Assembly: GCA_019637195.1 (NCBI GenBank)
Contig: JAHBWA010000031.1
Coordinates: 1-64,000, forward strand
DNA from: Labilithrix sp.
GTDB lineage: Bacteria; Myxococcota_A; Polyangia; Polyangiales; Polyangiaceae
Direction of reading: 5' to 3'
Length of the DNA stretch: 64,000 nt
In this document: one piece after another, positions 9,183-20,451 of the stretch
How the letters are laid out: every line of letters starts with the position of its first letter
Position numbering within the stretch: position 1 is the stretch's first letter
Position numbers and translations under genes: made by a program
Notes under the pieces: generated by a model
Databases searched by the model: none
Told to the model about the DNA's origin: nothing
What the model saw: only the letters and a program-made list of their open reading frames with translations

Positions 9183-10241
9183 TCACTTCTCTCCCGCGAC
9201 GTAGTTCTTGTCGGCGAAGACGTAGTCCCAGATCGACTCCGGCTTCGGCTGAGGCTCCTCGCGGACGCGCTTCGACGCCTCGAGCAAGTCCTGGGTCATG
9301 CGCGCGCGCATCTCGTCCATCTCGGCGCGCGTCCGGAGCTTGCGCTCCTCGAGCTTCTTCTCGAAGCGCGCGAGGCAGTCGACCTCGCTCGCCACGAAGT
9401 TGGCGCCCGAGGCGCTGGAGTGGCCGTTCAGGCGCGAGACCATCGCCTCGAGGAGGTACGGCTTGCGCTCGGTGCGGACGTAGTCCATCGCCTTCTTCAG
9501 CGCGAACCAGCTCGTCTCGACGTCGTTGCCGTCGATCGTCGCGGTCGGCATGCCGAACGCCTTGCCGCGGTCCGAGATGCGCTCCTCGCCGTGCTGCCCC
9601 TCGAACGGCGTCGAGATCCCGTACTGGTTGTTGGTGACGAGGATGAGCATCGGCAGCTCGCTCCCCTTCCGCGAGCTCCAGACGAGGCACGTCGCGAAGT
9701 CCCCCTCCGCCGTGCCGGCGTCGCCCCCGGTGACGATCGTGATCCCCTTCGACTTCGTCGCCCGCTGCGCCATCGCGGTGCCCGGCGCGATCGAGTACTG
9801 GACCTCGATCGGCGACGAGACGGGCGCGACGTTCCACTTGCGCGCCGAGTAGTGGCCCGCGAAGTTTCGCCCGCGCGAGTACGGATCGGTCGCGGTGTTC
9901 TTCATCTGGCGGAGCGCGTCGACCGGATCCGCGCCCATCGCGAGCAAGGTCGCGCTCGAGCGGTAGTGCAGGTGCAGGTAGTCGTGCTCGACACCCGTCC
10001 CCTTGTCCACGAGGAGGCCGAGCGCGACGTTGAACGCCTCCTCTCCCGGCCCGCCGATCCAGAAGTACCCGTCCCCCTGGCGGTACATCGTGATGAGGCG
10101 CTCCTCGAGCACGCGCGCCTCGAGCATGAGCTCGTGGATGCGGAGCTGGAGCTCGGGCGCGAGCTGGTTCTCGGAGCTGTGCGAGCTGCTGCTGCTGCTG
10201 CTCGCAGGCGAAGAAGAGGCCGTGTGAGCCGTCGTCGACAT
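9183..10241 (-). CDS. 2-oxoacid dehydrogenase E1 component, alpha subunit
   Basis: The 352-residue subunit begins with a Ser-rich tail (residues 9-23) encoded by an AGC run, and then the E1-alpha domain. The thiamine-diphosphate site is GGDAGTAEGDF followed about 30 residues later by TNNQYGIST. YLHLHYRSSATLLAMG and FAGHYSARKWN are typical of the branched-chain/acetoin-type subunit rather than the PDH AceE type. It lies 4 bp upstream of the beta subunit and must be co-transcribed with it. No Shine-Dalgarno is present; the minus-strand hexamer TAAAAC at 10251-10256 ends 9 nt before the ATG. The short Ser repeat probably varies in length between strains. Confidence 0.92.
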   Translation of the reverse strand: MSTTAHTASSSPASSSSSSSHSSENQLAPELQLRIHELMLEARVLEERLITMYRQGDGYFWIGGPGEEAFNVALGLLVDKGTGVEHDYLHLHYRSSATLLAMGADPVDALRQMKNTATDPYSRGRNFAGHYSARKWNVAPVSSPIEVQYSIAPGTAMAQRATKSKGITIVTGGDAGTAEGDFATCLVWSSRKGSELPMLILVTNNQYGISTPFEGQHGEERISDRGKAFGMPTATIDGNDVETSWFALKKAMDYVRTERKPYLLEAMVSRLNGHSSASGANFVASEVDCLARFEKKLEERKLRTRAEMDEMRARMTQDLLEASKRVREEPQPKPESIWDYVFADKNYVAGEK

Positions 10242-10250
10242 CAGGGCCGC

Positions 10251-10256
10251 GTTTTA
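10251..10256 (-). promoter_or_regulatory. -10-like TAAAAC before the E1 alpha gene
   Basis: On the minus strand TAAAAC ends 9 nt before the ATG at 10241. The 120-bp divergent gap contains no Shine-Dalgarno for this gene. Confidence 0.35.
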
Positions 10257-10361
10257 CCCCGAGAGCGGGCGGAAATGCCACGCCAGCGGCTGCCGCGCTG
10301 CGGCGTAGCAGGCAATTTTCCCCCGGAGGGCCGCAAAGCCGATACGATCGACGCCCAGGCA

Positions 10362-11648
10362 ATGAGCGACGATCTCACGCTGCCGCAGGTACCCGAGGCC
10401 CGACCGGAAGACCCCGAGGACGTCTCGTGGGCGCTCTCGACGGCGGAGGCGATGTGGGCCCGAGGCGATCACTCCGACGGCATCAAGTGGGTGCGCCGCG
10501 CCGCCGAGGCCGCGTCCGAGGCCGAGAACGACGAGCGCGCGCTCGAGCTCGCCAAGGCCGCCGCCGACCTGACCGGGCTCGTCAGCAAGCGCGTGAGCCG
10601 CGCGTCGATCGACCTCGAGGAGGTCGATCCGATGTCCGAGCCGGCGCCGCCGCCCGTCCCTCCCGCGCGGACCGCTCCGTCCGCGAAGCCCTCCAGGCCC
10701 GCGGGCTCCGTCGCGCCGAACCCGATGCCGACGTCGGTGACGAAGATGGTCGTGACACCGAGCCGACCGCCGGCGCCGCTCCCGTCGAGGACGTCCCAGC
10801 CGCCCGCGGCGCGAGGGTCGCAGCCGGCCAGGGGCAAGCCGCTCGGGACCAACACGCCGAGCAAGACGCCCGGCGCGAGCCCAGGCGCGGCGAGCCCGGG
10901 CGCGCCCAACCCCGGCGCGCCCAGCCCCGGTGCTCCCAGCCCCGGTGCTCCCAAGAAGCGAGGGTCGCGCGACGACCTCCAGGTCGAGGCGCGCGAGGCC
11001 CTGCAGGTCGCGGACACCGCGCAGCAGCGCGCGCTCGACGACCGGACCGCCGGTAACTTCCTCCCGGCCGAGACGGCCGAGGTCGCGGCGGTAGGCGTCG
11101 TCGCGGCGCTGCCCCGAGCCGAGCTCGGCAACAACGAGCCCACCTTCGTCGGGCACGTGAGCGACCTCGCGAAGGCCGCCATCCGCGGCGCCGACGAGTG
11201 GGACGCTTCGCCGACGCAGAGCCTCGCGGGCGACGAGCTCCCGTTCCTGACGGGCGACGGCGACCGGATGACGGCCGTGGGCGCACCGCCGACGGACTTC
11301 AAGTCGACGATGCAGAGCTTCCCCCGCCCCGGCGCGAAGCCGGCTCCAGCGGGAGCGGCGGCCCCGTCGTCCGGCGGCGGCAGCCATCCGCCGGCCACCG
11401 TCGCCGGATCGATGCTCACGCACGAGGTGCCCGCCGCGGCGCCGGCCTCTCGGCTCTCGACGCACGAGCAGCACGATCCGGGCATCGTCACGTCGCAAGC
11501 GGTGCGCGTCGTGGTTTGGCGAGACGCGAACGGCGTCCACGTCGCGCCGGCAGGCACGGTCGTCTCGGCGATCACGGTCGACGCCGTGCTCGTGGCGCTC
11601 GAGCCGAACGCCGACCTGACCGCCTGGCTCACCCAGAAGGGCCGCTGA
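10362..11648 (+). CDS. Hypothetical acidic protein with Pro-Gly-Ala repeats
   Basis: I do not recognise the family. The 428 residues have a helical N-terminus (DVSWALSTAEAMWARGDHSDGIKWVRRAAEAASE), possibly a degenerate TPR-like pair. A Pro/Ser/Ala linker follows, with a PGA repeat of 15-nt units at about 10867-10954, then Thr/Pro-rich spacers with recurring short motifs (MTAVGAP, STMQSFPRPG, SMLTHEVP, LSTHEQHD). A compact C-terminal beta segment (VRVVVWRDANGVHVAPAGT) ends the chain. No signal peptide or membrane helix is visible, so it is probably cytoplasmic. The recurring Ser/Thr-rich motifs could be phosphorylation or docking sites for Ser/Thr kinases, which is speculation. TACGAT ends 13 nt before the ATG. 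It lies between the E1 pair and sucA. Confidence 0.7.
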   Translation: MSDDLTLPQVPEARPEDPEDVSWALSTAEAMWARGDHSDGIKWVRRAAEAASEAENDERALELAKAAADLTGLVSKRVSRASIDLEEVDPMSEPAPPPVPPARTAPSAKPSRPAGSVAPNPMPTSVTKMVVTPSRPPAPLPSRTSQPPAARGSQPARGKPLGTNTPSKTPGASPGAASPGAPNPGAPSPGAPSPGAPKKRGSRDDLQVEAREALQVADTAQQRALDDRTAGNFLPAETAEVAAVGVVAALPRAELGNNEPTFVGHVSDLAKAAIRGADEWDASPTQSLAGDELPFLTGDGDRMTAVGAPPTDFKSTMQSFPRPGAKPAPAGAAAPSSGGGSHPPATVAGSMLTHEVPAAAPASRLSTHEQHDPGIVTSQAVRVVVWRDANGVHVAPAGTVVSAITVDAVLVALEPNADLTAWLTQKGR

Positions 11649-11669
11649 GTCCGCTCACGGCTCGGCTTG

Positions 11670-11692
11670 GAGCGCGAAAAAGTTTCGCGCTC
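11670..11692 (+). terminator. 10-bp perfect hairpin after the 10362-11648 gene
   Basis: GAGCGCGAAA, a 3-nt loop, then TTTCGCGCTC start 22 nt after the stop codon. There is no U-tract, so it could be a weak terminator or a regulatory dyad in the 225-bp gap ahead of sucA. Confidence 0.45.
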
Positions 11693-11873
11693 CCCCGACG
11701 TCACCCGCAAATGCCTGCGAATCGCGGCCTGTTCGCGCCCCGAGCGAGTGTTGCGCTTTGCTGCGCCGGATCTTGCCCCGGATTTTCCGCAGATTCACGG
11801 CCAGATTCGCGGCCGGAGAAGGCCGCCGCGCAGGTACGCTGAGCGCCGGGCTCGTGCTAGAAGGGGCGATCGA

Positions 11874-14705
<2,832 letters not shown>

Positions 14706-15084
14706 AGGAGGCGGCGCCGTCCTCGTCGGCGGGGATACGGTCGGCATGGGACCGGCGACGGCCCCTCAAGCGACGCTCGACCTCTCTGGGCGACTCGTCT
14801 TCGCTGGCGGCAGCTTCGATTCGGAACCGCCCGTGAGGCTGGTTCGCGCGGCGTCCACCGCACCTGTGACGCGGGCACGGGCACGGACGGCGAACACACG
14901 GCCAGCCGCGCTCGTCTGCCGGCAAGCTTCGCGGCCCACGACGGGTCGGACGGGGGACGGGGACGGGGACGACGCCGGCCCGGGCGGCGGGCAGCGCGGC
15001 AAGCTCCGCCGCTCGGGGGCGCCGGAGCGGGCCGCGACGCGAGCCCTTGACGCCCCTGCTCTGGTTGGGGCCTGATGCCGGTGG
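14706..15084. other. 379-bp gap between sucA and the MscS gene; G-quadruplex motif
   Basis: No convincing gene lies here. An open frame at 14746-15075 has no Shine-Dalgarno and a composition like random high-GC sequence. On the plus strand four G-runs (14943-14945, 14952-14956, 14959-14962, 14965-14968) separated by 2-6 nt fit a canonical G-quadruplex pattern. TTGACG at 15047-15052 is a plausible -35 for the downstream gene, with a weak -10 (CCTGAT, 15071-15076). Confidence 0.5.
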
Positions 15085-16626
15085 ATGCGGCAAGAAGCGT
15101 TCTGGGCACTTGGGCTCTTCACGGCGATCGTCGTGGTCGCCGCGCTCGTGAACCGCTTCAACACGGCGCACCGCCTGCGCGTGCGGCGCGTCGTGATCCT
15201 GTTCGGCCTCTACCTGGCGGCGTACGGGGCGCACCTGGCGCTCGACGCCTCGGGCGCGACCGTGTGGGCGTCGCGCGTCCTCGTGGCCGCGCAGCTCCTG
15301 CAGGCGTTCACCATGGTGAACCTCGGAGCGACCGCGCTCTTCTCCGTCCTGCTCCCGCTGACGGGCGCCGTCTTGCCGATGATCGCGAGCGATCTGCTCG
15401 TCGGCATCGGCTACATCGCCGCGACGCTCGGCGTGCTCTCGACGCACGGCCTGAACCCCACCGGCGCGCTCGCGTCCGCCGCCGTCGTCAGCGCCGTGCT
15501 CGCGATCTCGCTCCAGAGCACGCTCGGCAACATCCTCGGCGGCGTCGCGCTCCAGCTCGACGGCTCGGTCCACGAGGGCGACTGGATCCAGCTCGACAAC
15601 GGACGGCAAGGCCGCGTCCGCGCGATCCGCTGGCGGCACACGGTCCTCGAGACGCGCGACTGGTCGACGATCATCGTCCCGAACGCGCAGCTGCTCGCGA
15701 ACAACATCATGATCCTCGGCAAGCGCGGCGGGCGCCGCGTGCCTCAGCGCCAGTGGATCTGGTTCAACGTCGACTTCCGCTTCCCGCCCACCCGGGTCGT
15801 CCGGACCGTGTCCGACGCGCTGCGGTCGGCGCCGATCCCGGGCGTGGCATCGGATCCGCCACCCAACGTGGTCTGCATGGACTTCGCGAAGGCCAACGGC
15901 GACAGCTTCGCGAGCTACGCCGTCCGCTACTGGCTCCCCGACATGAACCAGACCGACTCGACGGCGTCGCGCGTCCGCGCCCGCGTCTTCACGGCGCTCC
16001 GCCGCGCGAGCATTCCCCTCGCCCTCCCCGCCGCGACGACCTGGATCCAGATCGACAACGAGGAGCGCCAGCAGCGCAAAGTCGAGCGCCAGGTCTCGGA
16101 GCGCTTCGACGTGCTCCGGAACCTGCCGCTCTTCCGGGCGCTCACCGACGAGGAGGTGGCCACGCTCGCCGGCGGGCTCAGCCACGTGATCTACACCGCA
16201 GGCGAGGTCTGCACGCGGCAGGGCGCCGTCGCGCACTGGCTCTACATCCTCACGTCGGGCACCGTCGAGATCCGGATGACCGTCGATCCCGACGGGACGG
16301 GCCCCGCGCCTGCCGAGACCAAGGTGGTGAGCACGCTCACGGCCCCCGAGGTGTTCGGAGAGATGGGCCTCATCACGGGCGAGTCGCGCACCGCGGACGT
16401 CGTGGCGACCACCGACGTCGACTGCTACCGCCTCGACAAGGAGACGTTCGAGCGGGTGCTCCTCGCGCGCCCCGAGATCGCGACGGAGCTCTCCGAGCGC
16501 CTCGCGAACCGGCGCGTCGAGCTGATCGCCGTGCGCGACGGCCTCGACGAGCAAGCCCAGATCGCGCGCGCGTCGATGGAGCGCGACAAGATCCTCGGCG
16601 CCATTCGCTCGTTCTTCAGCATCTGA
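15085..16626 (+). CDS. MscS-type mechanosensitive channel with C-terminal cyclic-nucleotide-binding domain
   Basis: The 513-residue inner-membrane protein has about four N-terminal transmembrane helices (1-145). The MscS pore and beta domain follow (AISLQSTLGNILGGVALQ, GDWIQLDNGRQGRVRAIRWRHT, NAQLLANNIMILG) and then the MscS alpha/beta domain up to about 325. The last 170 residues are a cNMP-binding beta barrel: LFRALTDEEVATLA, a gap, GTVEIRM, then FGEMGLITGESRTADVVA, the phosphate-binding cassette with its conserved Glu and Arg. The fusion suggests a channel gated by both membrane tension and a cyclic nucleotide. The ATG at 15085 lacks a Shine-Dalgarno. The next gene starts 54 bp downstream and is probably in the same transcript. 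Confidence 0.93.
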   Translation: MRQEAFWALGLFTAIVVVAALVNRFNTAHRLRVRRVVILFGLYLAAYGAHLALDASGATVWASRVLVAAQLLQAFTMVNLGATALFSVLLPLTGAVLPMIASDLLVGIGYIAATLGVLSTHGLNPTGALASAAVVSAVLAISLQSTLGNILGGVALQLDGSVHEGDWIQLDNGRQGRVRAIRWRHTVLETRDWSTIIVPNAQLLANNIMILGKRGGRRVPQRQWIWFNVDFRFPPTRVVRTVSDALRSAPIPGVASDPPPNVVCMDFAKANGDSFASYAVRYWLPDMNQTDSTASRVRARVFTALRRASIPLALPAATTWIQIDNEERQQRKVERQVSERFDVLRNLPLFRALTDEEVATLAGGLSHVIYTAGEVCTRQGAVAHWLYILTSGTVEIRMTVDPDGTGPAPAETKVVSTLTAPEVFGEMGLITGESRTADVVATTDVDCYRLDKETFERVLLARPEIATELSERLANRRVELIAVRDGLDEQAQIARASMERDKILGAIRSFFSI

Positions 16627-16679
16627 CCTCAGCGTCCCACTTCAGCATCCGACCTCCGGCTCGGTTCGAGGAGACTCCC

Positions 16680-17384
16680 GTGTTTGGCTTCGAGATCGGC
16701 ACACGCAGCGGAGACGAGCTCGTTCGCTTCGTCCGCGCGCTCGGGCAGCATCGCTACGTCGTCAGCCGCCTGCACCTCGTGCACGCCTTCGCCGTCGAGG
16801 CGGCGGGCGAACGCGAGGCGCTCACCGACGCGGGCGCGTGGGCGCGGCGCGCGCTCGGGAGCGGCGCGATCGATCTGGCGTCGAAGGACGAGCGCCTCTA
16901 CCGGCGGGCGACCGACGCCGAGCTCGTCGCCGTGCTCGACGCGTTCTGGGGCGGCGGCGGCGACGCTGCGAAGGCCCGCCTCCGCGCGCGGCTCACCTCG
17001 ATCGGCGCCGCCCCGGACGAGGGCCTCTCGCCGTTCGACGAGGCGCGCGAGGAGGACGTCTTCCCGGTGCTCGTCGACGCGGGTTGGGAGCTCTTCTCGC
17101 TCGCGCACCTCGACGCCGAGCGGCACAAGGGCGCGATCCAGTCGTTCGACGACTTCGAGGTCGCGCGCTTCGAAGAGGAGAGCGCGATCCCTCCTGTCGT
17201 CACGCTGCACGAGCTGCCGACCCTCGGCGGCGTCGAGCTCCTCGCGGGCCTCGACGAGGGCGGGCGCGCGCGCGCGCCGTTCGTGCTCTGGCAGGAGGGG
17301 CACGAGACGTACCTCGACTACGTCCTCCGCGGCGTCCTCCGCGCGGCGAAGATCCCGGTCGACGACGAGCTCACGTCGTCCTGA
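16680..17384 (+). CDS. Hypothetical cytoplasmic protein (234 aa)
   Basis: Not recognised. The soluble, acidic, helical product has no signal peptide or membrane segment. It contains FDEAREEDVFPVLVDAGWELFSLAHLDAERHKGAIQSFDDFE and a C-terminal LWQEGHETYLDYVLRGVLRAAK. The GTG start at 16680 is supported by a strong Shine-Dalgarno GAGGAG (16668-16673) at 6-nt spacing. It follows the channel gene by 54 bp on the same strand and may be co-transcribed, but nothing in the protein ties it to channel function. Confidence 0.75.
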   Translation: MFGFEIGTRSGDELVRFVRALGQHRYVVSRLHLVHAFAVEAAGEREALTDAGAWARRALGSGAIDLASKDERLYRRATDAELVAVLDAFWGGGGDAAKARLRARLTSIGAAPDEGLSPFDEAREEDVFPVLVDAGWELFSLAHLDAERHKGAIQSFDDFEVARFEEESAIPPVVTLHELPTLGGVELLAGLDEGGRARAPFVLWQEGHETYLDYVLRGVLRAAKIPVDDELTSS

Positions 17385-17516
17385 GCGCCCGTCGCGACGG
17401 CGTCTCTTCCAGGCCGAGCGGCGGCGTCCAGCGCGGGCGGCGTCTCGATGCGAGCTCGGCGCACGGAGGCGGCGGGTGCAGATGACAGCGGCGCGTCCCC
17501 GCGCTACGACGACCGC

Positions 17517-18554
17517 ATGAGCTCGGCACGCTGCCTCTGGGTCCTCGCGCTCTCCACGCTCGGCGCCGCGGCGGCATCGTGCGGGGGCGAGGACGCCGCG
17601 TCGCCGCCGGGCGCGCCGACGCCGGAGGGCAGCGCGCCCGCGACCCCGGGCGGCGAGACGCAGACTCCGCCTGCCGACGGCGGGGCGGAGGACGCGGACG
17701 GCGCGCCTCCGGCGCCGCCCGAGCGGTCGTGCCAGGGCAAGGAGAAGCTCGCCGGCGACGTCGACTGGACGGTCTCGCAGCGGACCGTCCACGTGCACGT
17801 CCCCGCCTCGTACGATCCGACGAAGGCCACCGCCGTCGTCCTCGACTTCCACGGCTACACCTCGAACGGCAACCAGCAGGCCACGTACGCGGGGATGAAC
17901 GCGAAGTCCGACAGCGCCGGCTTCATCGCGGTCCACCCCGAGGGCACCGGGATCGTGCAGAGCTGGAACGCCGGCGTCTGCTGCGGCACCGCGGCGTCTA
18001 CGGGCGTCGACGACGTCGCCTTCGTCTCGGCGATCCTCGACGAGCTCACGACGAAGCTCTGCGTCGAGCCGAAGCGCGTCTTCGCGACCGGCCTGTCGAA
18101 CGGCGGGTTCCTCGCCTATCGCCTCGCCTGCGAGCTCACGGGGCGCATCGCGGCGATCGCGCCGGTCGCCGGCGTGATGGGCATCTCGAGCTGCGCGCCG
18201 ATCCGACCCGTGCCAGTGATGCACTTTCACGGCACGTCGGACACCCTCGTCCCCTACAGCGGAAACGCCGCGATCGGCTATCCGTCCGTCGCATCGACGA
18301 TCGCCAAGTGGGCCGAGCTCAACGGCTGCACGAGCGCCGCCGTCGAGTCGTTCAAGAGCGGCGACGTCCAGTGCATGACCCAGGCGCAGTGCTCCGCGGG
18401 CGCGGAGGTCACGCTCTGCACAGTGACGGGCGGCGGCCACACCTGGCCCGGCTCGTCGACGTCGCTCGGGATCCCGGGCCTCGGGAAGACGACGCAGGCG
18501 ATCAACGCGACCGACGCGATGTGGGACTTCTTCCAGAAGCACCCGATGCCTTGA
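17517..18554 (+). CDS. PHB-depolymerase/feruloyl-esterase-like lipoprotein (CE1 alpha/beta hydrolase)
   Basis: The 345-residue secreted hydrolase has a signal peptide ending LGAAAASC (lipobox; Cys near residue 22), a Pro/Gly/Ala linker to about 70, and the esterase domain of the LpqC/poly(3-hydroxybutyrate) depolymerase type. The catalytic triad reads Ser194 in GLSNGG, Asp242 in HGTSDT and His308 in GGGHTWPG. VLDFHGYTSNGNQQ provides the oxyanion-hole region and NAGVCCG the Cys pair typical of the family. It probably cleaves polyester or aryl-ester bonds outside the cytoplasm. TACGAC ends 6 nt before the ATG and no Shine-Dalgarno is present; a longer in-frame start upstream would spoil the signal peptide. 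Confidence 0.9.
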   Translation: MSSARCLWVLALSTLGAAAASCGGEDAASPPGAPTPEGSAPATPGGETQTPPADGGAEDADGAPPAPPERSCQGKEKLAGDVDWTVSQRTVHVHVPASYDPTKATAVVLDFHGYTSNGNQQATYAGMNAKSDSAGFIAVHPEGTGIVQSWNAGVCCGTAASTGVDDVAFVSAILDELTTKLCVEPKRVFATGLSNGGFLAYRLACELTGRIAAIAPVAGVMGISSCAPIRPVPVMHFHGTSDTLVPYSGNAAIGYPSVASTIAKWAELNGCTSAAVESFKSGDVQCMTQAQCSAGAEVTLCTVTGGGHTWPGSSTSLGIPGLGKTTQAINATDAMWDFFQKHPMP

Positions 18555-18560
18555 GCGCGC

Positions 18561-18587
18561 GTGCCGCGGACCTCGGCGTCGCGGCAC
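18561..18587 (+). terminator. Hairpin after the PHB-depolymerase-like gene
   Basis: GTGCCGCG (18561-18568) and CGCGGCAC (18580-18587) form a perfect 8-bp stem with an 11-nt loop, 6 nt past the stop codon, between convergent genes. There is no U-tract. Confidence 0.35.
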
Positions 18588-18700
18588 CATCGACGGCGCT
18601 CGGCCTTCGTGCGTCACGTCGACGCCGCTCGCGAGCGGCCGCGCGGTTCTTCGACGCCGCCGAGCCCACAGCGCTCAAGCGGTGGGGCTCGCGACGTGGC

Positions 18701-19090
18701 TCAGGCGTCGGCGTCGCCGGCCTTCTTCGCAGCGTCCGACGCGTCGGCGCTCTCGCCCGCGTCGGCGCTCTCGCCCGCGTCGGCGCTCTCGCTCGCGTCG
18801 ACGCTGTCCTTCGCGGCCGCGCTCTCCTTCGCCTCGGCGGCGAGCGCGACCGGAGTGGCCCGCGAGGTCGAGTCGGCGCCGACCTTCGACGTCTCCCCCG
18901 AAGCCGCGACCGGCTCCTCCGCCGCCGGCGGCGCGTCGAGGAGCGGCGCCTCCGCGGCGATCGAGACCGACCGCGGCGGCGCGGCGCGGGCCCACGGCTC
19001 CTTGGCGGTCCTGAGGACCACGAGGACCCAAACGACGAGGCCGGCGACGACCACGGCGGTCACGGAGTAGAGCACGGTGGCTTCGGGCAT
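18701..19090 (-). CDS. Single-helix membrane protein with SADAGE repeat tail
   Basis: The 129-residue product has one N-terminal transmembrane helix (about residues 6-28, PEATVLYSV to VVVLR) and then a low-complexity Ala/Glu/Asp/Ser tail. The tail includes three 18-bp units encoding (E/D)SADAG near the C-terminus. The start was set at 19090 rather than the ATG at 19102 because a -10-like TACGAT (minus strand, 19101-19106) ends 10 nt upstream of it. It is divergent from pheA; the 35-bp gap holds signals for both. Function unknown; the tail may be a periplasmic spacer. Reading it as a gene depends mainly on the hydrophobic segment. Confidence 0.6.
   Translation of the reverse strand: MPEATVLYSVTAVVVAGLVVWVLVVLRTAKEPWARAAPPRSVSIAAEAPLLDAPPAAEEPVAASGETSKVGADSTSRATPVALAAEAKESAAAKDSVDASESADAGESADAGESADASDAAKKAGDADA
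18741..18794. repeat. Three 18-bp in-frame repeats (SADAGE tail)
   Basis: Units GCGTCGGCGCTCTCGCCC at 18741-18758 and 18759-18776, and a variant at 18777-18794, encode the acidic tail of the minus-strand gene. Confidence 0.85.
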
Positions 19091-19100
19091 CGCTCGGCGC

Positions 19101-19106
19101 ATCGTA
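19101..19106 (-). promoter_or_regulatory. -10-like TACGAT before the 18701-19090 gene
   Basis: On the minus strand TACGAT ends 10 nt before the ATG at 19090. Confidence 0.35.
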
Positions 19107-19125
19107 GTCGTGCGAGGATGCGGGC

Positions 19126-20451
19126 GTGAAGCGCAAAGTGGGAGCGAGGGGGCCGGCGCGCGAGCGCCCGAAGGCAGAGACCACGGAGGACGCGGAGACC
19201 GAGGGAGCGGGGACGACCTCCCACGCGACGGCGCCGGCGATCCCCGGGCTCGCGGGCGCCCGCAAGCGGATCGACGCGCTCGACGATCGGATCCTCGAGC
19301 TCCTCGCGCGCCGCGCGGGGGTGGCCCGCGACATCGCCAAGAAGAAGCACGCCGCCGCGATGCCCGTCTTCCACGACCCCGAGCGGGAGCGGCGCGTGCT
19401 CGAGCGCCTCGTCGGCAAGGGCGGCGAGCGCTTCCCGCCCGACGCGATCCGCGCCGTCTTCCGCGAGGTGATGAGCGCGTGCCTCTCGGTCGAGCAGCCG
19501 CTGCGCGTCGCGTACCTTGGCCCGGAGGGCACGTTCACCCAGCTCGCGGCGCGGCGGCTCTTCGGGCTCCAGGCGCGCTACCGCGAGTGCGCGACGATCG
19601 GCGCGGTGTTCGAGGCGGTCGAGAGCAAGGACGCGACGTACGGCGTGGTCCCGTTCGAGAACTCGACCGAAGGCGCGGTGAGCATGACGTCGGATGCGCT
19701 GCTCGAGGGCGGCCTCGTGATCCGCCAGGAGTACGTGCTGCCGGTCGCGCACTGCCTGCTCTCGCGCGCGCCAGAGCTGTCGCAGATCACGACCGTGTAC
19801 TCGCACCCCCAGGCGCTCGCGCAGTGCCGCTCGTGGCTGGCGAAGCACCTGCCGCGCGCGCAGGTGGTCCAGACGACGTCGACCGCCGCGGCCGCGCGCG
19901 AGGCCAAGGGCGACGACCGCGCGGCGGCGATCGCGGCCGACATCGCCGCGGAGATCCACGGCCTGCCGATCGCGCGCGCGAACATCCAGGATCGCGCCGA
20001 GAACGCGACCCGCTTCGTGGTCCTCGCGAAGGCCGACGCGCCGGCGACCGGACGCGACCGCACCACCATCGCCTTCGGCGTGGCCGACCGGAAGGGCGCC
20101 CTCCGGCGCGTCCTCACGGTGCTCGAGGACGCCGGCGTGAACCTGACGCGCATCGAGTCCCGGCCGAACCGCACGCGCGCCTGGCACTACGTCTTCCTCG
20201 TCGACCTCGAGGGCCACCGGTCCGACGCGGCCGTCGCCCGCGCCCTCGCCGCCGTCTCGAAGAGCGCCGACTTCGTCAAGGTCATCGGCAGCTACCCGCG
20301 CGCGGCCGAGCTCGTCGCGCCGGCGAAGCCCGAGCCCGCGCGCGCGACGCGCCCGGCCAAGGCCAAGCGCGCGACGCGCCCGGCCAAGGCCAAGCGCGCG
20401 CCGCGCCCGGCCAAGGCCGAGCGCGCGGCCTCACCTCGTCGGAGACGATGA
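19126..20451 (+). CDS. pheA: Bifunctional chorismate mutase / prephenate dehydratase
   Basis: The cytoplasmic enzyme of phenylalanine synthesis converts chorismate to prephenate and then to phenylpyruvate. Residues 1-40 are a charged, low-complexity extension. An AroQ chorismate mutase domain follows (RKRIDALDDRILELLARRAG), then the prephenate dehydratase domain (YLGPEGTFTQLAA, VVPFENSTEGAV, ENATRFVVL with the catalytic Thr-Arg-Phe) and an ACT domain with the Phe-binding ESRP motif. The last 35 residues are a basic repeat, (R)ATRPAKAK, from three 27-bp units. The GTG start has the Shine-Dalgarno GAGGA at about 7-nt spacing. Its stop overlaps the next gene's start (ATGA). Confidence 0.96.
   Translation: MKRKVGARGPARERPKAETTEDAETEGAGTTSHATAPAIPGLAGARKRIDALDDRILELLARRAGVARDIAKKKHAAAMPVFHDPERERRVLERLVGKGGERFPPDAIRAVFREVMSACLSVEQPLRVAYLGPEGTFTQLAARRLFGLQARYRECATIGAVFEAVESKDATYGVVPFENSTEGAVSMTSDALLEGGLVIRQEYVLPVAHCLLSRAPELSQITTVYSHPQALAQCRSWLAKHLPRAQVVQTTSTAAAAREAKGDDRAAAIAADIAAEIHGLPIARANIQDRAENATRFVVLAKADAPATGRDRTTIAFGVADRKGALRRVLTVLEDAGVNLTRIESRPNRTRAWHYVFLVDLEGHRSDAAVARALAAVSKSADFVKVIGSYPRAAELVAPAKPEPARATRPAKAKRATRPAKAKRAPRPAKAERAASPRRRR
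20341..20421. repeat. Three 27-bp in-frame repeats at the 3' end of pheA
   Basis: Units at 20341-20367, 20368-20394 and 20395-20421 (CGCGCG(A/C)CGCGCCCGGCC... then AAGGCC(A/G)AG). Two are identical, so the expansion is recent. They encode a Lys/Arg-rich tail after the ACT domain. Confidence 0.9.

Noticed and set aside
14746..15075. 109-codon open frame after sucA
   Set aside because: No Shine-Dalgarno or TAnnnT hexamer precedes it, the composition is random-like, and it contains the G-quadruplex tract.
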